A stretch of DNA of 64,000 bases from Albula goreensis (taxonomy: Eukaryota > Chordata > Actinopteri > Albuliformes > Albulidae). Positions 1 through 11,900 of this stretch are shown here, piece after piece. The notes under the pieces are model-generated. The model was not told the DNA's origin. It made no database searches and was given only the letters and a program-made list of their open reading frames with translations. The translations under genes were made by a program, and so were the position numbers. The DNA lies in the NCBI GenBank assembly GCA_022829145.1, contig CM040764.1:6064875-6128874 (forward strand), given 5' to 3'. Position 1 is the stretch's first letter. Each line of letters opens with the position of its first letter.

Positions 1-2840
1 CTCATTAAGTACTTTGACAATTAAAACCTGTTTACACTGTAGCCTTACAGAACTGGCATTGATCTTCACTGATGTTTGGTGTACATGCAAATTAGGTACA
101 CCAAAGTACTTCAAGTACTTAGAAATATAAAATCTGTTTAGGGATTGTGTTATTGCACATGTTCATAACAACAAATTTAGATTTTATGAAAGTCCATATG
201 TATAATTAGTCCTGTACAATATTATTTTTAACAACTATGTTGTGAACCCTCAAAATGAATGTCTACATACAGAAGAATCATCCATCTGTCTACTGTCCTT
301 CCATAAATGGTAAAATAATGTATAAGAGTGTGTCTTGGCAGTGTATCTACAAAACTGAAGCCTGCGAATTAGCCGAAAGATTATTTCAGATGTTTCAGCA
401 TCTCTCTGCTTTGAGTCAACATCTTTAAATGGCAATATTGCTCTTAACGGAAGACATTCCTCATATCCAAAGCACTCAAAGTGCAGTCTGGTTTGAATGA
501 CCGGGGACATTTATGTTAAAATGCTGACGTTTTAATATGCTAAGTGTTTGTATTGCAGTTGTAGAATGGCAATGTAATGACAGCATAGCAAAACAGTTGG
601 GAAGCTCGTCTTTTATCTCAGTGTGGAAGTTCGATTTCCACCTTGGGTATAGCCTTTGGACAAGGTACTTAAACCTGAATTGCTTCAGTAACTATCGGGT
701 TCCATAAATGGATGAAGTATCAAAACATATGCTGTTTCATTTGCTTTGGATCAGATCACCTTTGCCAAAATATAATGCAAATGCTAGCAATGAATGAGTT
801 ACCTCTTCCAGTATGACATGGGCAGAACTAACACTGGCGACCCTATTTTAGTAATAGTGTAACTACATGGTAGGACTTGCCCACTTGAAGCAGATTAAAC
901 CTTACCTGTATATATGAGGCAACAATGGGAACCCATGGGGATAACACTGAAACTGTCCGTTTAATGTAAAATATAAAACCGTAATGACTGCTGTGTCATT
1001 ACATTCTACTTAAAGTACACAGGAGCGGAAAAGGATTGAAATAGATGAAATCTTTTACTGGTAAATGGAAAATCATATTAATCCCATTAGCAATTACCAT
1101 GGGGTTTAGCATGATCTGAACATCATTTAAATGGTAATATAAAACATGCATCTGTCAAGAGCGACATTTAAAGTTGTACATTACATTTTATATACATTTA
1201 TAGTTAATAATTATCTTTGGTCAAGTCACTGTTATTACCTGCAATAAGATTGGAGTTTTATACTGAATGTCTGCAGTTGTGAACTCTGTGTATTCAAAAG
1301 AGACAAGCAGTTCTGTAGACTCCTTTGGACAAAAATATTTTGATATACTTCATCTCTTTAGACACTACGCAAACAAACGGTTTGCAGATTTGTGCATTTT
1401 AAAATGTTAATCTTCACCAATTTCCTGAAAAAGTCTTCTATCATTTTTAATTGGTAATATGTTTTGCTGAAAGTTCCCAAGAATCAAAAGGGAGAGGTTC
1501 GTATTTTTACCATCATCTTAAGGTTAAAGTATATCGGATATAACATTGACTCCTGTCGGATTCTGCCCTGGTTCTGTCTCTACCAGCTTTGTGTTTGATG
1601 ATTCATCTCCTCTATTTCCGATTGATTCACACATCTGGTGCAACATAGAGGACATCCTCAAACCAGTTGATGCAAATATTTACAAGTCCTGTAAAACGTT
1701 GCTCCTGCACGTGTACTTACACTAAGAAATTATTTTATAGTTAGGCGACATATTTCTCATTTTGCACTTACGAATATTATACATTGTTGTTACGCGTACT
1801 AATCGTACAATCTACAAACGGGTTTTATCTTGATTTTGAAAGTATGCCATATGTCAACGTGGATACTTTTGTCCCACGCCATGCAAGATGTGAGACCATG
1901 CACGTGCTGCCAAATCTATCAGTCTGCTCATTCACCCAACATATAAAAGTGCTTTGACGGTTATATGCGAAAACGAGGAAATTGTATTTTCATGCTTTTC
2001 TGTGTTTGAAGAATAAAAACTTGGAGTAAAATCCACGTGAGCATTAAACGAGCTCTTTGTTTACAAAGTAGATACTTCCCCGCGCTGAGTTTGGCATTGT
2101 CTGGTCGAATTTCACTTTTAATGACGCCAATTCTATGATACTAAAATTCGCCACTAAAGCTTGTGTCTCGGTATGTTGTATCATAGATGAGAACATTTTC
2201 TTATGCAGGGTAAAACGTCAGGACAAGTCAATTTAAAGGTTATTTTGGACGCCCGACGATTAGAAGTTTCTGCTTTATGCAACAACTGCGATATTGATAA
2301 GCCACAGGTTTACAGTGGGGAAACTCAGCACCCTGGACAGCGCACAGCCCTACGTTCACTACGTTTAAGCTCTAACGTGCTGCACAATATCAATCCCAAA
2401 GACAAAAATAAGCAATTTTCCATTTGATCCAACTCAAACTGTTCAATTTTAATGGTAAAATACTTGAATTCTAAAATCCTACATTGAGATTAAATCATTT
2501 CCAAGAAGATTAGCTATACAAACCCGTGATACGTGCACGACGATATCACCTAAAACTAACTGAAATAACAGACTGCGAGCAGAAGTCTTGGAAATGTACT
2601 GTATTTTACTATACTGGCATTGTCGTTTTTACTTCATAATCGTCGCTCTCTATTTTCCCTCATGTTTTCACATGTGCAACTTGAGTACTACACGTATTGA
2701 CTACAGTCACGCGGTACATTCGTAAGACCAGGATCATTTTGAGATCACCACGTCTACACTACTCTGCTGTTGTCCGTTTAACCTGTATTGCAGTTTCATG
2801 TTATTTTCTTGAATGAAGACGTCTGTGCGAGTCTTCTCTG
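1..2840. other. Upstream intergenic sequence
   Basis: AT-rich non-coding DNA with no supported gene. The only recognisable item is the degenerate SINE at 574-777. The 74-codon frame at 2203-2427 has no recognisable domain and is not called. Confidence 0.6.
574..777 (+). mobile_element. Degenerate tRNA-derived SINE
   Basis: A box-like tagcaaaacagttggg (586-601) is followed at the proper distance by a B box, gaagttcgatttcca (626-640). Then comes the body typical of fish SINEs (ggacaaggtacttaaacctg, aattgcttcagtaa, ataaatgg). The worn tail gctttggatcagatc at about 742 resembles the gctttggataa-type LINE-derived end. The layout is that of the V-SINE-like families of ray-finned fish. Exact family and target-site duplication were not determined. 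Confidence 0.7.
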
Positions 2841-2900
2841 TAGACGTCAGCTCAGAAGGAGGTACAAAATATAAACACAGACGGCGTCCACTTCAGCCGA
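2841..2900 (+). promoter_or_regulatory. Candidate core promoter of tmtops
   Basis: A TATA-like tataaa occurs at 2870-2875, with a CRE-like gacgtcag at 2843-2850 just upstream and another gacgtc at 2819-2824. Transcription from about 2900 would leave a 5' UTR of roughly 310 bases before the ATG at 3213, if there is no upstream intron. This is inferred from position and short motifs only; such motifs occur by chance. Confidence 0.3.
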
Positions 2901-3212
2901 GTGCGAGGATTTTTACCGCCACACGGTGGAGCACAGCCGTTCTAAACTTTCTAACGAGTTCAGGAGCTGGTGAACTGAGAAATCAAACTTAACTTAAAAT
3001 AATTTTCGGAGATTGAAATATAACATTATGTAATGTCTTTTTATTTACACCTTTTTTTGAAAAATCAATATCTCAATAAAGCACATTCATTAACTTTATA
3101 TCATGTCACAACTCAATACACAGTGAGGTGTATGTTTGCTTTTTTCAGACAATACAAACACACTTACCATTGTTCAATACACACTGCATTTTTGCACTAA
3201 AAGCGGATTGCA

Positions 3213-3582
3213 ATGATTGTTTCCAACGTCAGCCTCAGCGGTTGCACGGGGGCTGATAGCGCTTGGTGTGCCAGCAGCGCCGACGGGCACCTGGAGGCGA
3301 CCTCTCACGCTACGCTGAGCCCGACCGGGCACCTTGTCGTGGCGGTGTGTCTCGGTTTCATCGGTACTTTTGGCTTCCTCAACAACCTGCTCGTTCTTGT
3401 GCTCTTCTGCCGCTACAAAATGCTGCGGTCGCCCATCAACCTACTGCTTATGAATATTTCCTTCAGTGATCTGCTGGTCTGTGTGTTTGGAACTCCGTTC
3501 AGCTTTGCTGCCAGCACACAGGGGCGATGGCTCATCGGACCGGCTGGATGTGTGTGGTACGGATTCGCCAATACCTTATTCG
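3213..3582 (+). CDS. tmtops: tmtops exon 1: N-terminus, TM1, TM2, start of TM3
   Basis: Residues 1-123 plus the first base of codon 124. The ATG at 3213 is chosen because it opens MIVSNVS, giving a short extracellular tail with an NVS glycosylation site, and it has G at -3. TM1 covers about residues 41-64 with N57-N58 at the conserved asparagine position. TM2 follows RSPINLLLMN and carries D86. C113, the upstream disulfide cysteine, and Y116 at the counterion position lie at the top of TM3. The donor is ttcg|gtaagt at 3583, phase 1. Reading through the donor gives only 13 further codons before a stop. Confidence 0.95.
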
Positions 3583-5944
3583 GTAAGTTTATCCTGTTTA
3601 TTAATATTCGAATGAACAGCTGAGGTAATATAACCCGGTTTATTCTACTTATTTTACGTTTTGACTGATGGCAGTTTCTCAAGATTGATTAGCTTGGATT
3701 TGTTTTCACGGTACACGTGAAATAACCTATCGTTTCCTCGAGTGACTGCTTTCATGTTAATTCTTGACTCCTGTTGTTCGTCTGTATAAATCTGTACCAC
3801 ATACATCTATTTATTTTTTCTTGTTACTTTTGACAAGTGGTTCTACAAATGTGCCTTTTTAATGCACCCTGTATTGCTCAACAGTGCGCGAGGTAAAGGT
3901 AAAAAATGGTTAATTAGAATTATATTCAGTCCAACTTAACCTGCATTTCCCATGCTGTGTGAAATTTGGAATCCAGATTTTTTAATCTTCGTGTATTTAT
4001 TTGAGTATCTGACAGATATGAGACGCAGTTTGGGCTCTAGATAATGAAACGTCAATCATATGCTGTTTAAATATAAATAACTGCAGATCGACGTGTAATT
4101 AATAAAGAATGGAGCTTTGATACACCTTGCTCCTGTTATGGCCAGATTAGTGAAAGAACGTGATTTTACTGTATAGAGCATATTCAGTAAAGATTCAGAC
4201 TGTACAGAAGGCAATGCCAAGATGCTTAATGTAAGGCATAATTTATCACCCAGCCACAAATGCTCAAGGTTGCAAATTCTGTAATAAGCAAATTCTTTAC
4301 AATGTGAGAGGAGGCACTGGCCAAATTAGGCAGGGTATTTGGCAGTGATCTACATTCTCTCACTTTTCATCAAAAAGATTTAACGCAAATTCGTATAAAA
4401 ATTAGTTGCTGGGGTGTAACTTTTATCTTTTTGAAGATTAAGTTCTATAGTCTATAAAAGTAGGAATATGTTGTCAGATAGTTGGAGTGTAAAACACTTG
4501 AAGGATAGAAACGCATAACCAATCTTGCTTTGTCAGAATACAGAATAAATTATGTCTGGTGTTAGGAATGATAGAAAAAGCACATTGAGTTATTTGCATT
4601 TAGAGTTCCAGAATAACTCATTCTGCTACAGTTGTTATATGTTCCTCCCAATTTCTGTCTGTCCCGTTTGTGTCACGCTCTGTTTGTGAACGGTTTTGAA
4701 GTAACTGGACACTGTTGGATGATCTGAATTTTAATATTTTAATAAGTGCTTTTGAGTTGTGCCAATACTCAGCTCAACGTCAACTTTAATTTTTTAGTTT
4801 CGGGAAAGTTTTGACGAACAAAAAGTATGACAAGAACTTTCTCTTAGAACTTTCCCTTATCCAGCCTGGACACCATGACTCGTATTTGACAGAGAGCAGA
4901 GAATCCTCAGAATTCCCATAATTGTGTTCTTTTATGTTTGTTCACCGACTGCAGACGTGTGGGAATATTGTCCTCAAATCAAGTTTTGGCCTTTTGTGAG
5001 ACTCCTAATGTTCAATTGTGTCAGCCCAAAAAAAAAGCACGCGCGAGAGAGAGAAGGACACTGAGAGAAAACGCTGATGCTCTTGAATGTTGATGACACA
5101 ACACTGTCTGTGCGAGCGCGGGGGCATCTGGGCAGGGAACGGCGGAGTGGAACGGATTACCTCTGACTCGCCCCTTCGCTCCTGTGTCTCTGAAGCTTCC
5201 TTATCTCAATCTCACAGCTCTGTCGTCTAAAGCTTTCCATAACTTCTGCTTTCGACGGCCTTATTGTGTGTCCAATACCGGTTCATCTTCAGCAACTGGC
5301 TAGCGGATGATGTGCAAGAAGACGGTCGAACCATGACTCCTATCTTATTGCCTGCCTGCCTGCCTCTAGTCTCCAGACTTATCTCGCGAGTGTATTTATT
5401 GCTGGTAATAAAGCTAATGTCGATTCAGGTCGCGCGCTCAGCACAATGGACACGGGTCACCCCAGCAAGCAGTCTACATTACCAGGAGTTGGAAGAGCAT
5501 AAGCTCTACAGTCTTTGTCAGACGATACACAGTAATTGCACAGTGTAATCGGTAAAGTTTGAAGGAAGGAGTAGTATAGATTTTATTATGCACTTAATCA
5601 ATTAGTACATATGCAATTATTTAAGTAGATCTTTACTTTCTGTATGTCTTATTGATACTTTGTAGTTAAGCTTCCTGGAGGAAAGTCCAGATACTGTATC
5701 TGGCATCGAATGACCATACAAGCACTTACAAAGACTCTCTATATATGGCTAAATGTATTTTGTTGGCTTCCTGCGCTCACAAGGAGCATTTTCAAGGGAT
5801 AATCAAAAATGGAGGTTAGAGAACAGTGTAACCTTGTGTGATATAGAGGAGAACCTATTTATTCCCTTTGTGGCTCCCTCTGCCCTTTTCTCAACAGTAC
5901 AGTCCGTGGTTAAATCAATAATGACCACACACACACACAGAGTA

Positions 5945-5991
<47 letters not shown>

Positions 5992-8900
5992 ATTGTTGTT
6001 GTGTGTAGATGTGGAACACACCGAAAATCAGGGTGCAAACAACAGGGGAGCCAGGGGAAGCTTGGCTCCACTTAATAAAACATGAGCCCCCCTGAAAACA
6101 TGAATCGTGAAATTTTTGGGGGGGTCTCTAAGATATTGACAATATGTTAATTTTGCCATGCATTTCTATTTTTCTGTATCTTCATCATCATGGATCATGC
6201 GTAAAATTAGGCTATTATTGATGTATGATTCATGCATTAGGGTGATTCATCACTAATTCACTTTAATAAAGATACCTGCATGCATGCTGTTCTTGCCATC
6301 ACCATCGAAGCGTGGCGACGCCATATCATAAACTTCACTCATTTTAACTCAAAGATCAGAAAAACACAAACTTTCTTAGTCCCACTCAGTCTGCGCGCCC
6401 AATCGCCCTTATTCATTTCTGTGTTTTGTAGTCAGCATACAGATATGTCTAAAAGAAAATAAGGAAGCTAACTCGCAAATTTTGGATTTACCAAAAAATC
6501 CAAGCCAATCGACTCTGAAGAGCAACCCGAGCCAGAGGCGTCTTCTACCGCAAATGTTAGCTTGACAACAACCGACACTGATGCTACACCTGAATGGGAC
6601 TGCTGTCAGCACAAACCCGCCAACACTCGGAGTGACAACGCAGGATAAGCCGACGGAAGAAGCTGGACATAAAGCAAGCAGGCCGACATGCTAGCAGCTG
6701 TGAATGTTTCTTTGCGAGAAGAGTCACAGTCAGTCCTCTCCTTGAGGCATGCGCAATTGTACATATTATTGAGTTTACTTCAGTACCTCAGCCAGGTAAG
6801 TGGAGTGTGAATGAGCAGTAAGTGACAGGGGAGAGGGGTTTACGGTCCCATCGAACCAAAAGTGGGAGGAGCTGTAATACAGAATCAATGATGCACTGAT
6901 CTAATTTAAACTCAGTAAACCATAGCCTCTTTTCCACTGCAGGGCTGAGCAGTTCTGAGCACAGAGAGCAACCGTTCCAATGTCATGATTTGGGACGGAC
7001 CGCTTTCAAACCGTGCCCAGAACAGTTGTCTCGGCATGGTTAGGATACCCCTGCTCAGTTCATCCAAACCGTTCAGGTGGGAGGGCTTAATGACGTAGAT
7101 ATTCTCTTATTGGTTTTACATTTACGTCACGTTTGTAATGCACAGTCCAGTCTCTTACATCCTCTGCATATGGTCGGAGCAGATATTCTGGAAAAAATAT
7201 CAAAAAATAAAAATGCCTGAGACTGTCTGCACACAAAGAAACTAAAATGAAAAACAGTCCTACAAATGACTGAAAAGCCATCATTCAGCCGCCACCAATT
7301 TTTTACATACAAAGGATGCCGTCGCTGGCGCACTGTGTCACTTGCTGTCGTCACTGTAGTTTTTCTTCGGTACTTCCTAGTCCTGATTTTAGCAGAACCA
7401 CAGATGGTAAAAGAAAAGGTAACTGTTCCTTCGAGTCTGGGCCGGCATGGAACGGCTTGATGCGGGCATGGTAGCCGTTCGGCCCTACAGTAGCAAAGAG
7501 GCTCATTCAATACACTGACCGTAATAATTACACTCAGTAAAGTAACTATTGATTAACATCCACTGGGCATGTTCATTGAACTCATTGAACTAACTTTTTT
7601 CCTGATTGTCCTACTATAAAAGTAACATCAGGAGCAAAACGACAGTTTTCAAAAAAACAAGATGAGTTTTTAAGGGGGGGTTTATAAAAGGGGTTCTGAA
7701 CAGGGAAAACTCAGTGTTCCTATCGCATGCTTTCCAACAAAGATGACTCTTCACTGTAAATCTGAGGGGCCATTTTGGCAGATGGAGAGTGAGCACCTCA
7801 GGAATGTACTCTAGTCCATGTAAGGCCAGAATCAAAGTCTTACCATCTGCTCTGAACGAATCAGCAGCCAGTAAAGAGAGAACACAAACAAGTCCTCTTC
7901 AAATCACTCCTCCATTTTGTGATAAATTCGATTTTCTTTCTTCCTCCTGAAATGATTTCCTACATTTCATGTCATACTTTCTTGCATATTTGACAAAATG
8001 TGAGATGGTGACCCTTTTCTAAAGGTACTGAGGAAAGTGGCATGCTACTTTTCAACTCTTTCTGTGAACTCCTACGTCACCACTCTCGCTTCTGTTTTTT
8101 GGAGTATTTTTTCAATAAGTCTAGAAAGTACACTTGGCTGGAAGGCACCTGTGCTTCTGCATCCAGCTAGACAATTTGTTGGGTTTCTCTGTAACAGCCA
8201 GTTGTGACCCAAACTCTAAAAAGCATTTCATGGGCTGTCAGATGGCTAAAACGTTTAGTTGCAGTGCAGTGGTGTGTCTCAGGTGTTTTATTGACTTCTT
8301 ATAGTCCTAGTTCAGACTGATCCAGCTCACTGGCTACAGCATTGCCCAGGTAGCCTGGTTTCAGTTAGCAGATTTGGCCTTATCTCATTGGACAAGAATG
8401 AATCCGGAGTCTCAGACCTCGCAAGAAAAAATAAATCTGACCTAACAATTGGTTAAAAATGAAAAATATGGAATATAATAGTTATAGAGCTGTCATTTTG
8501 ACAACCTTACATGGTACTGATGTATGTGACGACAATGAATCTTATCGTTCAATCCAAATCTATTGATGATACGTTTTTTTTTTTTTTAAGTGTATGGCAG
8601 GAAAGAGGCAAGCAAAGTATGTTTTAAGGAGGCATTGAAGGAACTGAGCTAATTGGGGGTAACACTGTTCCATGACCCGGGGGACATTTTCAAAAGTTCT
8701 GTGGGCTAAGTTTTATCTCGTGCTTTGTAAAAAAGTTTATATCATCATCAGCTACGGGGTCCAGATGTGATAGGAGAATCATAATGTGAAATAACTTATT
8801 CTCCACGACTACAACTTTAGAAGCTTTTATTTTTTAACGAAAGACGTCCCATCGGTGCCTTTATGTGGAGATAACATCATTAAATCCTCCCTCCAAAAGC

Positions 8901-11900
8901 TAATTGAAGTCATAGAGCATTCGAATATACCATTAAGACACGCATTTGTGTATGAGGGCAAAGCTACGAAGTGGCAAGTGACGGTTATCATAGCGTTCTG
9001 TTTTTTGGTGGCAGTTTGAAAGAACCCCAAAGGAAGTTCAATTATGGTCACAGAGGGCCTTTTTTGTGATGGATCGTGGTAATTCCATGCCCTGTAGATG
9101 AAAACAGAGGTTTAAAAGTACCATGTTAAACTTAAAAGTTTCCTCCATGTGCCCCAAACAGAAAGCACCTCTCGAAAAAGTTCTCAGCAGACTTGTAAAA
9201 GATTTCCATGAGCTTTTGGGGCTCTGGTAACTGTAATTTGCAGCGCTTTATTGGAGTGGGAGATGAGGCATAGTCTTAGTTCTTTGGTTCCCCTGAAAAC
9301 ACTGGGTTAATACTGGAACTGGGAACAAAGTGGTGCGTGAATAATGCTTCCAACAGAGAGTGAGCGGGTAGCCCAGCTTCGGAGGACAGCACTCCAGTGT
9401 TTTTGCACTGAAAAGTTCCCTGTCAGATTCAGTGAATGAACTCCAGCAGCAATGCTGAGTCGATAATGACACAGGGGAGGCATTCTCAACGCATAGGCAC
9501 AGAGTTCGTTTCCAGAGACAGGCTCTTCCAAACTCTCTCTATAAAAGACTATAATATCTCTAATATTGGTTTTTTCCCAGAAGCATAAATCGATGCCAAC
9601 TCACTAAATTACTGCCAACATCAGGTTGTACCTGAGTTGTAATCTTTGGTGAATAATGTCAATTGTCAAATCCCATGTGTGGACAGATTTGGGCTGATTG
9701 ATACAGTCCATCACCATTTTTAAAGTTTAAAGTGGACAATTTTTCCAGAGACATGAACTCGCAGTCTGTTTGCACTTCAGGCCTGCAGATTTGAGTTATG
9801 CCACAATACAACTGAAAATGGTTGGGGTAGCACAGAAAGGCCTCATCGGTAGCCCGGCCTCCATATTTCTCCTGTTGACAGTGGCAGTGGTTTTTGATGA
9901 CACATCAGAGACCTTGTTAAGGTGCTCTTACTGTTAGCTGTGTCACCAGCAGCTACAGCACAGATTTACTCTGCTTGGGTCAGATTAGCGAAGCTTCTAA
10001 CTCTGTTTGGATTTCACACAGACCAAATCAACACAGATTAAACAGTCATTACACTGTTTTGAAAGTTAGTTTATTTTGAATTTTGGGCAACTTTGTAACA
10101 ACGGGGAACAATTTTTGTGGGCTCCTAATAGTTTATTGTGGCAAAATGTAGTATAATAATAGTATACTGCATTTTTATTTTAAGTAAATTACTTAATTTT
10201 CTATGAATAAATTCAATTTCAATTTAGTAAAGCTGAATTTTGTTTATCCCACATGGGGTAATTTAATTTGGCACATTGAGAATTTTAAAATGCTTTTTGA
10301 AAGCTAATGTATGGCATGCTTCAAATTGTTTTGTTTGTGAATGCCCGCAGAGTCTGCCGGTCTGATGTCTTAGGTAGAGTGCTCCGCAGTTGTGGTGGAG
10401 AGTCAACAAAGCATTGTTGCCTCTCCTATTACAAGTTACCGCAGGCATACAGTGCACAGAGCAACAGAAAAAATAAGCAGTCAGGAATGTGGGAAGGTGC
10501 AAAGCCACTATGTACTTTGTAAAATGATCTTAAAATCGATGCTGAAAGTCAGGCAGAAATCAGTGCAGTGCAGAATGGGAGTAAGGTGCTAAGCTGAGAG
10601 TTGTGAGTAAGCTGTAGTGTCTCTTTGGGAGACTGGCTCTAGCTCTCCTGTGGTACTGTGTGCCCTTTAGTGTGTGAAATTTGTGGCGGTGGATCGTGAG
10701 CTGGAAGAGAGAATGCATTTAAGGGCCTGCTTGATTCACGCTGATGTTTCTACACTGAATCCTATAGTTTGAAAACAGTGTTACTTAATGGTTCTAGTCC
10801 AAGAATTGGTATGGCTATATAAGTATGAGTGTTCTGAAGTTATTTTCTGACATGCATATATTAACAGATGTGACGTTGCAAACCTATGCATAAAATGTAA
10901 TGTTCAAAAGTCAGTATGTGCAGCACTCCTCTGCTTGAAGTTTTTTCGGCATTTTAGTGTTTATAGCATTGGATCACCCAATGAATTTCCAATCATGTAA
11001 GCTCAGAGATGGATAATCAGGCGGATGTCTGGTATCTCAAGTCTCTGATCTCATAATGCTGTCAGCAAGACAGACCGTTCACATGGAACCCAGTCTGCTG
11101 CTTCACACACAGAACCCAGTCTGCTGCTTCACACACACAACCCATTCTGCTGCTTCACACACAGAACCCATTCTGCTGCTTCACACACACAACCCAGTCT
11201 GCTGCTTCACACACAGAACCCATTCTGCTGCTTCACACACACAACCCAGTCTGCTGCTTCACACACAGAACCCAGTCTGCTGCTTCACACACAGAACCCA
11301 TTCTGCTGCTTCACACACAGAACCCAGTCTGCTGCTTCACACACAGAACCCAGTCTGCTGCTTCACACACAGAACCCATTCTGCTGCTTCACACACACAA
11401 CCCATTCTGCTGCTTCACACACACAACCCATTCTGCTGCTTCACACACAGAACCCAGTCTGCTGCTTCACACACAGAACCCATTCTGCTGCTTCACACAC
11501 ACAACCCAGTCTGCTGCTTCACACACAGAACCCAGTCTGCTGCTTCACACACACAACCCATTCTGCTGCTTCACACACAGAACCCATTCTGCTGCTTCAC
11601 ACCCAGAACCCAGTCTGCTGCTTCACACACAGAACCCATTCTGCTGCATCACACACAGAACCCATTCTGCTGCTTCACACCCAGAACCCAGTCTGCTGCT
11701 TCACACACAGAACCCAGCCACTTAGTGGAGGCATCAGCTGGGCTCACTTCCCCTGACTCCACCCACTGTTCTGATTATCCCGATAAGTTCAGTCTGTTTT
11801 ATTGCTTTTGAAAATCTCTCCCAGGGAGGGTTGACTTTATGGATCATGATGCTTATTTCATGGGACACAGTAGCAGGGGCCAATAACTTTGTTCCAGAAG

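Noticed and set aside
1898..1912. CACGTG E-box as a clock-linked regulator of the opsin
   Set aside because: A single six-base motif more than 1.2 kb upstream is expected by chance.
11056..11811. 251-codon open frame on the + strand
   Set aside because: It is the minisatellite read through. The 26-bp unit has no stop in any frame, so length is no evidence for a gene.
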